Positions 1 through 8,204 of a stretch of 64,000 nt of DNA are shown piece by piece. This DNA comes from Pseudomonadota bacterium (GTDB lineage: Bacteria; Pseudomonadota; Gammaproteobacteria; Burkholderiales; Thiobacillaceae): positions 1-64,000 of the forward strand of contig JAJZPG010000007.1 in the NCBI GenBank assembly GCA_021811235.1, given 5' to 3'. A program made the translations under genes and the position numbers. Position 1 is the stretch's first letter, and each line of letters begins with the position of its first letter. The notes under the pieces are model-generated. The model did no database searches. It was not told the DNA's origin and worked only from the letters and a program-made list of their open reading frames with translations.

Positions 1-182
1 GAGTGGGAGTGACGGGCATTCGAGGCAGCAAGAATTTATTCAGTACTATCATGGGTTTGTTGGTTTTTGACGAGCACTTCGGTTGCATCGTAAATTGCGC
101 GGATTTTCGGTGGTAAGCGATTGATGTAGAAAGCCTTCGCGCCTGTCATCTGTCGGATGGTTCGCTTGCAGCGCGAAGATTT

Positions 183-200
183 GACGGTAAAACTGACGGT
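183..200. repeat. 18-bp composite repeat, left copy
   Basis: GACGGTAAAACTGACGGT: two GACGGT units 12 nt apart. A near-identical composite (16 of 18 positions, same spacing) lies at 11150-11167. Further GACGGTAAA-type copies occur nearby, at 232-240 (inverted) and 257-268. The surrounding 1-374 bases hold no gene I can support. The motif may be an integrase arm site or an island end, but no integrase gene is visible in the window. Confidence 0.5.
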
Positions 201-374
201 AGATTTGTTCTTGGAGTCTCGGGGTCTGCATTTACCGTCGTATCCGTGTAGCTTCAGACGGTAAAACCAAACAAGAGCGACATAAAACTAATAACGCTTC
301 GGCGAGCTTGTGCATCCCGGTAGTGGCGTTCCAGTTCATATACTGCGCAGTAAATATCGATGTTCTTCGCTTAA

Positions 375-552
375 TTCGTCCCTCATCCGCTTCAAAACCA
401 GAGCCCCTCGCGGCTTTCCACGGACGAGAAGGTGGGGCTGTTTCGCAGGTTGTTCCGGGGACGCACGGATGTCTATCCAATCCGCTGGGAAGGCAAGACT
501 TCGGCGAAATCGGGATGCTCGGCGGCCTGCGCCAACGAATGGCGCATCGGTG
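375..552 (+). pseudogene. Fragment of TOTE conflict-system primase-domain gene
   Basis: A short reading frame contains LFRGRTDVYPIRWEGKT followed by a CANEWR motif. To my recollection these are characteristic of the archaeo-eukaryotic primase domain of TOTE anti-element conflict proteins. About 60 residues remain. The frame opens just after a stop at 372-374, the likeness ends near 552, and there is no plausible start or remainder of the protein. It abuts a toxin remnant on the other strand, so this is a recombination scar, not a working gene. Family assignment is from memory of the motif. Confidence 0.55.
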
Positions 553-684
553 TTTGGCGACGTACATTACCCGATAAATGCCGCTGGCCTCCCGGATGCG
601 GATTTCCATGGTACCGGCCCCGACATCATCGAACGGCTTCCAGCCGTCCGGATACTGATGAAGCGCATGGCGGGCTACGAGCGT
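553..684 (-). pseudogene. RelE/HigB-type (phage Gp49-like) toxin fragment
   Basis: The minus strand reads DGWKPFDDVGAGTMEIRIRE then SGIYRVMYVAK, the core of Gp49-like RelE/ParE-superfamily mRNA interferase toxins. Intact members continue with a strand beginning after VAK; here the likeness stops abruptly at 553, where the TOTE fragment begins. Upstream in frame there are stop codons and no start. It is therefore a toxin gene truncated at both ends, with no antitoxin gene beside it. Confidence 0.55.
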
Positions 685-699
685 ACCCTATTGTTCGTT

Positions 700-1914
700 T
701 CACCCGTTCATGGCGGACAACTCGACCAAGGCATTCACCCACTGCCGCACCAGCCTGCCGGTGCGGATAGCAATCTGTTCGATCTCGGCGTCGGTACACA
801 CCAGCGCGGGCAGCAGGCGGATGGTCCTGTCGCGGGTGACGCTGATGAGCAGGTTCTCATCGGCCAATGCCCGCTGCACCAACTCGTTGCATGGCCGATC
901 CAGTTCAATCCCGATCATCAGTCCGTGGCCGCGGATGGCAACTATGCCAGGGACGCCGACCAACGCCGCCTGCAGGCTTGTCAGCAGGCGGCGCCCGGCA
1001 ACTGACGCGCGCTCGGGGAGCTGGTCCCGCTGCATCACGTCAATGACCGTGCAACCTACCCGGCAGGCCAGTGGGTTGCCGCCGAAGGTTGAACCATGGT
1101 GGCCAGGAGAGAACAATTCAGCAGCCCGACCACGTGCAAGGCACGCGCCGATGGGGAATCCGTTGCCTAGCCCCTTGGCCAAGGTGATGACATCCGGCAG
1201 CACTCCGGCATGCTGGTAACCGAACCAAGTGCCGGTGCGGCCCATGCCTGTTTGCACCTCGTCCATCATGAATATCCAATCATTCTCGTCGCATAACACC
1301 CGCAAGGCGCGCAGGTACTCGGGGGAAGCGATGCGCACGCCGCCTTCTCCCTGCACGGGCTCGACCAGCACTGCAACGATGCCGGGTGAGCGCTTGGCCG
1401 CATGGCGGATTGCGTCAATGTCGTCATAGGGCACGCGCACAAAACCGGGCATCAGCGGCTCGAAGCCACGATGCACGGATGGGTTGCCGGTGGCGGCCAG
1501 TGTGGCGAATGTGCGGCCGTGGAAGCTGTTTTCCATCACCAGCACTTGAGGCTGCACAACCTGTTTGCAATTGCCGTGCAGACGCGCCAGTTTGAGCGCT
1601 GTTTCGTTGGCTTCCGCGCCGGAGTTGCAGAAGAATGCGGTTTCCATATTCGAGAGCGAGCAAAGTTGCTCACCCAGGCGCTCCTGCCACGCGATCGTGA
1701 ACATGTTGGAGGTATGCAGCAGTAGTCCGGCCTGATCGGCGATGACTCGGGCAATCTCAGGATGGGCGTGGCCCAAGTTGGTCACGGCCACGCCGGCGAT
1801 GGCATCGAGGTATTCGTGACCGTGCTCATCCCACAGGTGCGCCCCGAGTCCATGAGTGAATGAAACCGACTGACGCGAATAGGCTTGCATCAAGTGCCGG
1901 GTGGAAGTCTGCAT
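700..1914 (-). CDS. Class III PLP aminotransferase, ArgD-like
   Basis: This 404-aa protein is a fold-type I, class III aminotransferase of the acetylornithine/ornithine group. It would move an amino group from an omega-amino donor to 2-oxoglutarate. Visible marks are NSGAEANE (~97-104) for cofactor phosphate binding, MDEVQTGMGRTG (~217-228) and the Schiff-base lysine in ITLAKGLGNG (K247). It is the last gene of the minus-strand PLP/diiron cluster, 26 bases after the 79-aa gene. Because the neighbours handle vitamin B6 and amine oxidation, it may be a dedicated pathway enzyme and not the housekeeping ArgD. The substrate is not known. Confidence 0.8.
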   Translation of the reverse strand: MQTSTRHLMQAYSRQSVSFTHGLGAHLWDEHGHEYLDAIAGVAVTNLGHAHPEIARVIADQAGLLLHTSNMFTIAWQERLGEQLCSLSNMETAFFCNSGAEANETALKLARLHGNCKQVVQPQVLVMENSFHGRTFATLAATGNPSVHRGFEPLMPGFVRVPYDDIDAIRHAAKRSPGIVAVLVEPVQGEGGVRIASPEYLRALRVLCDENDWIFMMDEVQTGMGRTGTWFGYQHAGVLPDVITLAKGLGNGFPIGACLARGRAAELFSPGHHGSTFGGNPLACRVGCTVIDVMQRDQLPERASVAGRRLLTSLQAALVGVPGIVAIRGHGLMIGIELDRPCNELVQRALADENLLISVTRDRTIRLLPALVCTDAEIEQIAIRTGRLVRQWVNALVELSAMNG

Positions 1915-1940
1915 AACAGCACGTTCTCCAATTGGTTGAT

Positions 1941-2180
1941 TCAGGTGCCCAAGGCCACGGTCTTGAACTGGTATTCGATGCTCAACACCCGTATCCCGTC
2001 AGGGCTGCTTTCCAGCAGGCGGCGCTCGCCATCGGCGATCAGCAGTTCCAATTGGTAGCCATCGCCCGTGCCCAGTCGTGCGGCGATGTCCTCGACCGCT
2101 TCCCGCGACCAGGGGGTGCTGGATTCAAAATGGCCCAACAGCCTGTCGTAGCGGCGAATGATGAGTCGATAGGTGCGCAT
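1941..2180 (-). CDS. Small conserved-context protein of unknown function (79 aa)
   Basis: A 79-residue protein I do not recognise, starting MRTYRLIIRRYD. It has no cysteine, no signal peptide and no membrane segment. Alternating hydrophobic/charged runs suggest a small alpha/beta fold. It sits 4 bases after the pyridoxal kinase gene and 26 bases before the aminotransferase gene on the same strand, so it is very probably co-transcribed with them. A role as a small binding or accessory subunit is only a guess. Confidence 0.6.
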   Translation of the reverse strand: MRTYRLIIRRYDRLLGHFESSTPWSREAVEDIAARLGTGDGYQLELLIADGERRLLESSPDGIRVLSIEYQFKTVALGT

Positions 2181-2184
2181 GCGA

Positions 2185-3063
2185 TCATCCTGGACAAGAA
2201 GTGCGCCCCACCGGGGGCAGCATCAGTTCTGCGCAACATGTCCGGCGGGTGTGCTTGAGGGCAACGACGACTTGGTTGCAGGCTTGCGTGGCGGCCTCGA
2301 ATATCGAGTTTCCATCCAGAAGATGACCGGTCAGTGCGGCAGCGAACAGGTCGCCGGTGCCCTTGGGCGAGGTCGCGATGCGAGGGTGCTTCAAGACCCG
2401 TGTTTGGTCACGGGTGACGACGGCGACCTGCATCTCGGCAGGTGACAGGGCGATGGGTGTGGCACTAGTCACGGCCACCCATTGCGTACGCCCTGTCAAC
2501 AGCATTCGCGCGGCGGCGATAACGCTAGCGATATCGCCTGTGGGCTGACCGGTCAGGCGCTCAAGCTCGAAGCCGTTTGGCGTCAGGCCATGCGCCAGAG
2601 GCAGCAAGTGACGGCGATAGGCTTCGATCATGCCAGGATCGACATAGACTCCGTGGTCATGGTCCCCGATCACCGGATCAACGATCACCCGCAGGCTTGG
2701 CCGTTCGTCATGGAGATTACTAATCCAGCGGGCCAGCACCTCGGCTTGAGCCGGGTTGCCAAGATAGCCCAGCAGGATGGCTCTGGTCTGTCGCAGTGCA
2801 CCGCGAGCCGACAAATCCAACAGATAGCCGTTGAACCATTCCGTGGGAAGTGCCCCGCCGTGGATGGTCGGGTAATGAGGGGTGTTGCTGAGCATGACCG
2901 TCGGCACCGCCGCGGCGGTCAGGCCAAATGACTCCAAGATGGGGATGGCGACGTTGTTGCCGACGTGGCCATAGACCACCTGTGATTGCACCGACACGAC
3001 ATCGATGGGCAGCGGCCGCAATGCCGGGCTGGCCGCCGCATCGTTAAACAAGGTCCGTGCCAT
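2185..3063 (-). CDS. pdxY: Pyridoxal kinase, PdxY/PdxK-like
   Basis: About 292 aa of the ribokinase-fold pyridoxal kinase family, which phosphorylates pyridoxal with ATP to make PLP. Marks: [15 protein letters not shown] near the N-terminus, VIVDPVIGD in the middle, [12 protein letters not shown], and the GTGDLF anion hole with catalytic Asp near the C-terminus. I chose the ATG at 3063, which overlaps the amidotransferase stop (TGATG); a TTG one codon upstream is the alternative. Its place between an amidotransferase and an aminotransferase, with a PtsJ-like regulator nearby, points to cofactor supply for this cluster or to a B6-like substrate. Confidence 0.8.
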   Translation of the reverse strand: MARTLFNDAAASPALRPLPIDVVSVQSQVVYGHVGNNVAIPILESFGLTAAAVPTVMLSNTPHYPTIHGGALPTEWFNGYLLDLSARGALRQTRAILLGYLGNPAQAEVLARWISNLHDERPSLRVIVDPVIGDHDHGVYVDPGMIEAYRRHLLPLAHGLTPNGFELERLTGQPTGDIASVIAAARMLLTGRTQWVAVTSATPIALSPAEMQVAVVTRDQTRVLKHPRIATSPKGTGDLFAAALTGHLLDGNSIFEAATQACNQVVVALKHTRRTCCAELMLPPVGRTSCPG

Positions 3064-3782
3064 CAAGATGCCGATGCGCCCACAGTCGCCTCGATGCTAT
3101 CGAGCCAGGCTGTGAATACGCTGCGTGCCGCCAAAGAGAGCTTCGCTTCGAGTTCTCGTGCCTGGGCGCGCAGCGTGCGCGGATCGATAGCGGCCTGGGC
3201 CAGCTCGCAGGCATGGCCGACCAACCAACGTTCGATCAACCGGGGGTCGGCCTCCAAATGGAACTGCAGCCCCAACACCCCCGGACCCTGTGTGAAAGCC
3301 TGGTTCGCGCCTATCGCCGTGCTCGCCAATCGTGCGGCGCCGGGCGGAATGTCAAACTGGTCGCCGTGCCAGTGCAGCACCGGCGTATCGCCCAGCGACG
3401 CCAGGACGGACGTGCGGCCGTTGTTTGTCAGCGTAAGCGGCCCGAAGCCGATTTCCTTGTTACCCAAGGCATACACCGGAGCACCCAAGGTGCGAGCAAT
3501 CAGTTGGGCGCCCAGGCAGATGCCAAGAATGGGGCGTTTGCTTGCCAAGCGACGCTGTACGAGCGCCAGCTCATCAGCGAGGAAGGGGTATGCATTTTCG
3601 TCGAAGGCGCCAATGGGACCGCCCAACGCCACCAGCAGATCTGGCGTCTGCACGTCAAGCGCGGCGAGGTCTTCCACGGTGGCATCGACATATTGCACCG
3701 TGTAGCCGCGTTCATGCAGCAACGGCTCCAAGGTTCCAAGGTCTTCGAAATGAATGTGGCGGATGGCAACGGCTGATTTCAT
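3063..3782 (-). CDS. Class I glutamine amidotransferase domain protein
   Basis: A 239-aa stand-alone GATase1-fold protein, similar to the GuaA amidotransferase half but without a synthetase domain. The triad is visible: nucleophile C89 in GICLGAQ, and H175 and E177 in LQFHLE. Proteins of this type release ammonia from glutamine for a partner, or act as gamma-glutamyl hydrolases. Its stop overlaps the kinase start, so the two are translationally coupled; the reductase gene ends 62 bases upstream. It may pass ammonia to, or remove a gamma-glutamyl group from, the cluster's product. The partner is unknown. Confidence 0.75.
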   Translation of the reverse strand: MKSAVAIRHIHFEDLGTLEPLLHERGYTVQYVDATVEDLAALDVQTPDLLVALGGPIGAFDENAYPFLADELALVQRRLASKRPILGICLGAQLIARTLGAPVYALGNKEIGFGPLTLTNNGRTSVLASLGDTPVLHWHGDQFDIPPGAARLASTAIGANQAFTQGPGVLGLQFHLEADPRLIERWLVGHACELAQAAIDPRTLRAQARELEAKLSLAARSVFTAWLDSIEATVGASAS

Positions 3783-3844
3783 CGGTATGTCCTTAATCGT
3801 GTAGATGTGTGGGTGGGGCTTCGCATCCTGTTAGAAGCGCAGCA

Positions 3845-4891
3845 TCAACGTGTGGCGTGCAGCGCGATGGTGATGTCTCCAGACTTCGGGAACGTGCAGC
3901 AAGCCAGCGCATGGCCGTTGGCTCTGTCTCCTTCGCTGAGGCAAAAGTCTGGCTCGAACCGGTAGTTCCCCGAGATGATCCTGAGACGACAAGCCCCACA
4001 GATACCAGAACGGCATTGGCTTCTTATAGGAATGTTGTTGGTCTCCAGATTCTCGAGGATGCTTTTTCTGGTATCCGCTTCGATCGCACAGCCGGTCTCC
4101 GCGAGCAGTATCCGTGCGCAGGTAGGGGACACCTGAGGCGATTCCCTTGGCGAGGGCGGCGGTGTGAAGGATTCTGCGAACAAGCGTGCGCCTGGAAACC
4201 GATGGTTTACGCGCTGCCGGAACTCATGAGCGAATGTGCGACTTCCACAGATCACAACCGCATCGGGTTGCTGCAGGGCTTCCAAAGACTGGTCGGTTGG
4301 ACGCCCCGGCTGGAAGTGGGTGCATGCCTGGATATCTTCACGGGTGACGAACACGCGGAAGGTGAACCATTCTGTGGTGAGATCTAATTCGAGCAATTCG
4401 TGGAGAAACGGTACGTCTCCGACACGCGGGAAGCACAGCAGTAAGGTGACGGCTGGTACGTGCTTTCCGCTTCGCGACAGCGAGGCGAACTCTCGAATCA
4501 GGGCCATCGGCAAGGTTATGCCAATGCCGCCAGCCAGCATCGCGACCCTGTGGAAATTGCTGATCGATGCCACGGTGACGGTACTGGCTGCATACTGAAG
4601 CGGAATAATCGATCCCTCCTTCGCAGTCGAATGCAAATAGTCAGATACGCCATGATGTCCGGTCCTCTTAACCGCAATTTCGAAGAGATCGGGCTCTTTC
4701 TTGCGTGTGATCGAATAAAGCCGCTGCTGAGGTGTGCCTGAGAAATCGGGATAGCGAATGGCCACATGTCCGCCGGGCTGGAGCGCATTGAGGAACCCGG
4801 CGTCGGCGTCGCTGGCGCGTAGCGCGAAGACCTTAACGCCACCGGCCTCTGCGTGCATATACTCGCAGCGGGCCTGGATGATCTGGTTCAT
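3845..4891 (-). CDS. Flavin/2Fe-2S oxidoreductase, phthalate-dioxygenase-reductase type
   Basis: A 348-aa electron-transfer protein with an N-terminal flavin domain (RLYSIT near residue 60), an NAD-binding domain (GGIGITLPMALIREF, ~120-135) and a C-terminal plant-type ferredoxin domain. The ferredoxin domain has C-x4-C-x2-C in QCRSGICGACR plus a further Cys near the end. This is the order found in vanillate demethylase and phthalate dioxygenase reductases. The start ATG overlaps the stop of the diiron oxygenase (ATGA), so the two are coupled. It most likely carries electrons from NAD(P)H to that oxygenase. Confidence 0.82.
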   Translation of the reverse strand: MNQIIQARCEYMHAEAGGVKVFALRASDADAGFLNALQPGGHVAIRYPDFSGTPQQRLYSITRKKEPDLFEIAVKRTGHHGVSDYLHSTAKEGSIIPLQYAASTVTVASISNFHRVAMLAGGIGITLPMALIREFASLSRSGKHVPAVTLLLCFPRVGDVPFLHELLELDLTTEWFTFRVFVTREDIQACTHFQPGRPTDQSLEALQQPDAVVICGSRTFAHEFRQRVNHRFPGARLFAESFTPPPSPRESPQVSPTCARILLAETGCAIEADTRKSILENLETNNIPIRSQCRSGICGACRLRIISGNYRFEPDFCLSEGDRANGHALACCTFPKSGDITIALHATR

Positions 4892-5859
4892 ATACGTACC
4901 CCTTTTCCTTCATGTTTTATATGGGCTGAAGCGACCAGGGAGTGAATTTGCCCGCTGCGGGCGAGCCCGACCCGGTCAATAAGGCTTTCAACTGAGTCTG
5001 TGTAAACGTTGATCTCATTGCTGTCGCCAGTGTCGTGCAAGATGTCCCGAGCGCGGGGAAAGTTCACCATCGAGAACACGGTGGCCCAGGCACCAAGCTC
5101 GTTATTGGCAAACATCTGGACGGTCTGGAGAATCACCGATCGCAGATACTCGCGTTCGTTACTGCTGAGACCTTGAACGATGTCGGTGGCGACGAAACTG
5201 AAGACACTCGAATGACTCCATTCGTCCATCGCGTGGGTCTTGGTAACCTCATGGCAAACCCTCTGGATTGAGCTGTCTTCAGCCAGTGTCTTGAGGTAGT
5301 CGGTGATCAGCGTCTCGCTGGCGCAAGCAATGGCGAAGCGGGTCAAACGGCGTTCCCATTCAGCATTACACGTGCTGAGGACGTTGTTGCGCCACTGCAC
5401 CAGGTTGAAATCGGCGAAGTCCAGTGGCGGGATGCCACGCATGTCGTATATGTAGTTGCAGGCCAGCATGGACATCCGAGTATGCAAAGCCTCATCCAGC
5501 AAGGCTTCCGACATCACATCCTGCAACAAGACTCGATTGTTGCTGATCGGAGGCGTCTTGATGATGTCCTCGCAAGCAGGCGTGACCACATTGCATTCGA
5601 TATAGATGGTTTTCAGGTTGTAGATACCCCAAGCGTAGGAAAGACACCTCGACTTGAGTTCTTCGGGCGCATCGAGCCATGCTGGGTGGTCCCGGAATGG
5701 CAATAAGGAGACGCAGAAGTCCTGCTTTGATGGATCGAACGTCAGACTCGAATAGTCGAGCGGTTCCTGATTGACCGCCGCGCGGCTTTTCCAAAGCACA
5801 GATAACTTCTTTAGCATGCTGGCGACGCCAGCTTCTTGTTCAACGTTTACTCGTTCCAT
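4888..5859 (-). CDS. AurF-like diiron N-oxygenase
   Basis: A 323-aa protein of the AurF/CmlI family, non-haem diiron enzymes that oxidise aryl or alkyl amines to hydroxylamine, nitroso or nitro products. All seven expected metal ligands can be placed with AurF-like spacing: E88, E123 and H126 (DEALHTRM), E182, then H209, E213 and H216 in HAMDEWSH. Family-typical text such as LDYSSLTFDPSKQDF (~34-48) and LLPFRDHP is present. Its stop overlaps the reductase start, giving a two-component oxygenase. No NRPS, PKS or pABA genes lie nearby, so the substrate is open. Confidence 0.8.
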   Translation of the reverse strand: MERVNVEQEAGVASMLKKLSVLWKSRAAVNQEPLDYSSLTFDPSKQDFCVSLLPFRDHPAWLDAPEELKSRCLSYAWGIYNLKTIYIECNVVTPACEDIIKTPPISNNRVLLQDVMSEALLDEALHTRMSMLACNYIYDMRGIPPLDFADFNLVQWRNNVLSTCNAEWERRLTRFAIACASETLITDYLKTLAEDSSIQRVCHEVTKTHAMDEWSHSSVFSFVATDIVQGLSSNEREYLRSVILQTVQMFANNELGAWATVFSMVNFPRARDILHDTGDSNEINVYTDSVESLIDRVGLARSGQIHSLVASAHIKHEGKGVRI

Positions 5860-5981
5860 ATCTCGACTCCAATCTTGATCGCACAGGTGGGATGTAGCTT
5901 TTCAGCGGATAGGCGGCCTCTCGGTCACGGATGTCAACCACGCTTGGGCCGGAAAAGGCGAGGCGACAGTTGGGTGAAGCA

Positions 5982-6857
5982 TTAGGGTTTCCATTCAGTG
6001 CTAGGCGAAGCAGCAGGCCAGAAATGACTGTCGGGTAAGGGACGGGCACCATAAATAGCCTGGCCGACACGAACGACCGTGGCGCCTTCCTCAATGGCAA
6101 TCTCGAAGTCGCCAGACATACCCATCGACAGCTCATTCATCTCAATGCCCGCGGGTATGTCCTGACACAGGCGATCGCGCAGCGTACGCAGGAGGACGAA
6201 ACAGGCCCTAACCCTCAAGGTGTCATGGGCCAACAGGGCCAAAGTCATCAGGCCGCGGACGCGCAGGGCAGAAAAGGTTGGCAATTTGTGCACGAATGCC
6301 TGTACGTCTTCCGGAGGCAAGCCGTACTTGCTGGCCTCCCCTGAGGTGTTGACCTGAACGAACACGTCGAGCGAGCGACCTTCAGCCTGCAGGTGGCGAT
6401 CCAGAGTCTCGGCCACGCGCAGGCTGTCAAGCGCCTGGAATTCCGTGGCGAAGCGGGCTACCAGCTTTGCCTTGTTGGTCTGCAGGTGCCCGATTACCGA
6501 CCAGTGCAAATCGGGTAGGTCGGCCATAGTCGACCACTTGCGGTGGGCCTCCTGTACCTTGTTCTCGCCCAGCAGTCGACAGCCGGCGGCATAAGAGAGC
6601 CGGATGCGCGCTTCGTCAACCGTCTTGCTGACCGGCAACAATCGAACTGTGGCCGGATCGCGGGCGACGCGACGGCATGCGTCTGCGATGCGTGTCTTGA
6701 CAACGCCGAGGTTGCGACGAAAGTCCTCGACGGTGTTGGCTTGCGGATACCGTGGTGGGGTGGCAAGCCATTCTTTAGTCTGTGGATCGTTCAAAATAGA
6801 GCCCTCCTCACTCCATGGGCCCGCCAGCCAAATTGCGGCTGAACAGGGGTTAGACAT
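5982..6857 (-). CDS. YggS/PROSC-family PLP homeostasis protein with N-terminal extension
   Basis: A 291-aa member of the YggS family, non-catalytic fold-type III PLP-binding proteins that buffer free PLP. The PLP lysine is K78 in LLPVSKT; GENKVQE, HWSVIGHLQTNKAK and ELSMGMSGDFEIAI are standard family motifs. The chosen ATG gives about 42 residues more than usual before the barrel. A later non-ATG start would remove this extension. It is the first gene of the minus-strand cluster, 122 bases ahead of the diiron oxygenase, and is divergent from the MocR regulator. Confidence 0.8.
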   Translation of the reverse strand: MSNPCSAAIWLAGPWSEEGSILNDPQTKEWLATPPRYPQANTVEDFRRNLGVVKTRIADACRRVARDPATVRLLPVSKTVDEARIRLSYAAGCRLLGENKVQEAHRKWSTMADLPDLHWSVIGHLQTNKAKLVARFATEFQALDSLRVAETLDRHLQAEGRSLDVFVQVNTSGEASKYGLPPEDVQAFVHKLPTFSALRVRGLMTLALLAHDTLRVRACFVLLRTLRDRLCQDIPAGIEMNELSMGMSGDFEIAIEEGATVVRVGQAIYGARPLPDSHFWPAASPSTEWKP

Positions 6858-6862
6858 CAGCG

Positions 6863-6903
6863 TATAATTGTTATGTGTCAAATTGTATATTGTCCTAGGA
6901 CAA
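6863..6903. promoter_or_regulatory. Divergent regulatory region with direct repeats and palindrome
   Basis: The space between the two divergent starts is only 47 bases. It contains two similar direct repeats, AATTGTTATGTGTC (6867-6880) and AATTGTATATTGTC (from 6881), then the perfect palindrome TTGTCCTAGGACAA at 6890-6903, ending one base before the regulator's ATG. TATAAT at 6863-6868 is a good -10 for the plus strand, with a weak -35 (TGAACA) 17 bases upstream. Direct repeats plus an inverted unit are typical of MocR operators, so autoregulation and control of the cluster are likely. Confidence 0.5.
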
Positions 6904-6904
6904 A

Positions 6905-8200
6905 ATGAAAATAACCGGAAGAACTGCCGCAGATATCTATGACAGCGTGCGCCTGTTGGTTCAATCAGGGCGATTGCGCCCAGGCCAGTCATTGCCGCCC
7001 GTGCGTAGTTTGGCAATGGAACTGGACGTCAACCGCAACACCGTGGCGGCAGCCTACAAGCGGCTGGTGGCAACTGGCATCGCGCTTGCCCACGGGCGAC
7101 TAGGAACGGTCATCCGCGAACAGCAGACACAGGGGGAGCAGGAAGGCGCGCTTCTTGGCACACCGCTGACCGATCTGGCGAGCGGCAATCCCAATCCGGT
7201 CTGGCTACCGGACATTCGAGAGGCCGTTGCCCGATCGTCATATCACCCGAGGTTGTACGGCGAGGCCACTGTCAACCCTGAACTCGAGGCCTATGGGAGG
7301 CAATGGTTTGCAGGTGATTGTCCGGAGATGTTTGAGATCGATCTCGCCCACGGTGCGGTAGATGCCGTCGAACGTCTGCTGGCTGCAAATCTGGTCGCGG
7401 GTGACAAGGTGGCAGTGGAAAACCCCTGCTTCCTCAGCAGCATTAGTACGCTCCGTGTTGGAGGGCTGGAGGCGGTCGGCGTGCCGGTGGACAGCGAGGG
7501 CATGCGTGTCGAGAGCCTGGAGGAGGCGCTGTCAGTTGGCGGGGCACAAGCGGTAATTTTAACGCCGCGTGCGCACAACCCCACCGGATGCAGTTTGAGT
7601 CCAGCGCGCGCCAAAGCGTTACGGCGGGTACTGGAGCGGTACCCTCATGTGCTGGTGATCGTCGACGATCATTTCGCGCTGCTGTCCGAGGCGGCGTATC
7701 ACTCTGTGATTCCCGCTGTGGCTCAGCGTTGGGCGCTGGTCCGGTCGGTCTCCAAGGTTCTCGGCCCGGATCTGAGGCTGGCGTTCGTCGCCAGTGACCA
7801 CCAAACATCTTTGCGGTTGCGACTGCGCCTGGCTTCAGGCACTACCTGGGTGAGTCATCTGCTGCAGGACATTGTTGCTGTGTGCCTGACATGCGAGACC
7901 CTCTCCTCGCGCGTCGCCCAGGCGAGACAGGACTATAGCCGTCGTCGTTCCTGGCTGGCGGCGGCTTTGGCTGATCACAAGATACCCGTCGCCACGCCGG
8001 CGGATGGCTTGAATCTATGGGTGCCGTTGAGACAGGACAGCCAGCCGGTTGTCTTCGCTTTGGCCAAACACGGTTGGCTGGTTCGCAATGGAGAGGCTTT
8101 TAGTGTGCGAGAAGTCATACCCGGTTTGCGCATCACGATTTCAGACCTGAACGAGGCCGACTCCAGGCGCTTGGCGCAGGATATACGGCATAGCCTATGA
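6905..8200 (+). CDS. MocR/GntR-family regulator with aminotransferase-like domain, PtsJ-like
   Basis: A 431-aa transcription factor: an N-terminal GntR winged helix (1-75; RPGQSLPPVRSLA and VNRNTVAAAYKRL) joined to a fold-type I aminotransferase domain (~90-431). The PLP lysine is retained (K284 in RSVSKVLG), with HNPTGCS and DDHFALL also visible. The N-terminal helix region strongly resembles PtsJ, which senses PLP and controls pyridoxal kinase in Salmonella. It is divergent from the cluster that contains a pyridoxal kinase, so it probably senses PLP, or a PLP adduct, and regulates that cluster and itself. Confidence 0.83.
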   Translation: MKITGRTAADIYDSVRLLVQSGRLRPGQSLPPVRSLAMELDVNRNTVAAAYKRLVATGIALAHGRLGTVIREQQTQGEQEGALLGTPLTDLASGNPNPVWLPDIREAVARSSYHPRLYGEATVNPELEAYGRQWFAGDCPEMFEIDLAHGAVDAVERLLAANLVAGDKVAVENPCFLSSISTLRVGGLEAVGVPVDSEGMRVESLEEALSVGGAQAVILTPRAHNPTGCSLSPARAKALRRVLERYPHVLVIVDDHFALLSEAAYHSVIPAVAQRWALVRSVSKVLGPDLRLAFVASDHQTSLRLRLRLASGTTWVSHLLQDIVAVCLTCETLSSRVAQARQDYSRRRSWLAAALADHKIPVATPADGLNLWVPLRQDSQPVVFALAKHGWLVRNGEAFSVREVIPGLRITISDLNEADSRRLAQDIRHSL

Positions 8201-8204
8201 GGAA

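Noticed and set aside
49-231. A 60-codon minus-strand frame at the left edge
   Set aside because: No family likeness, no ribosome site, and it runs through the GACGGTAAA-type repeats. Not supported as a gene.
310-1005. A 231-codon plus-strand frame
   Set aside because: It crosses the two gene fragments and then runs antisense to the aminotransferase; its translation matches nothing.
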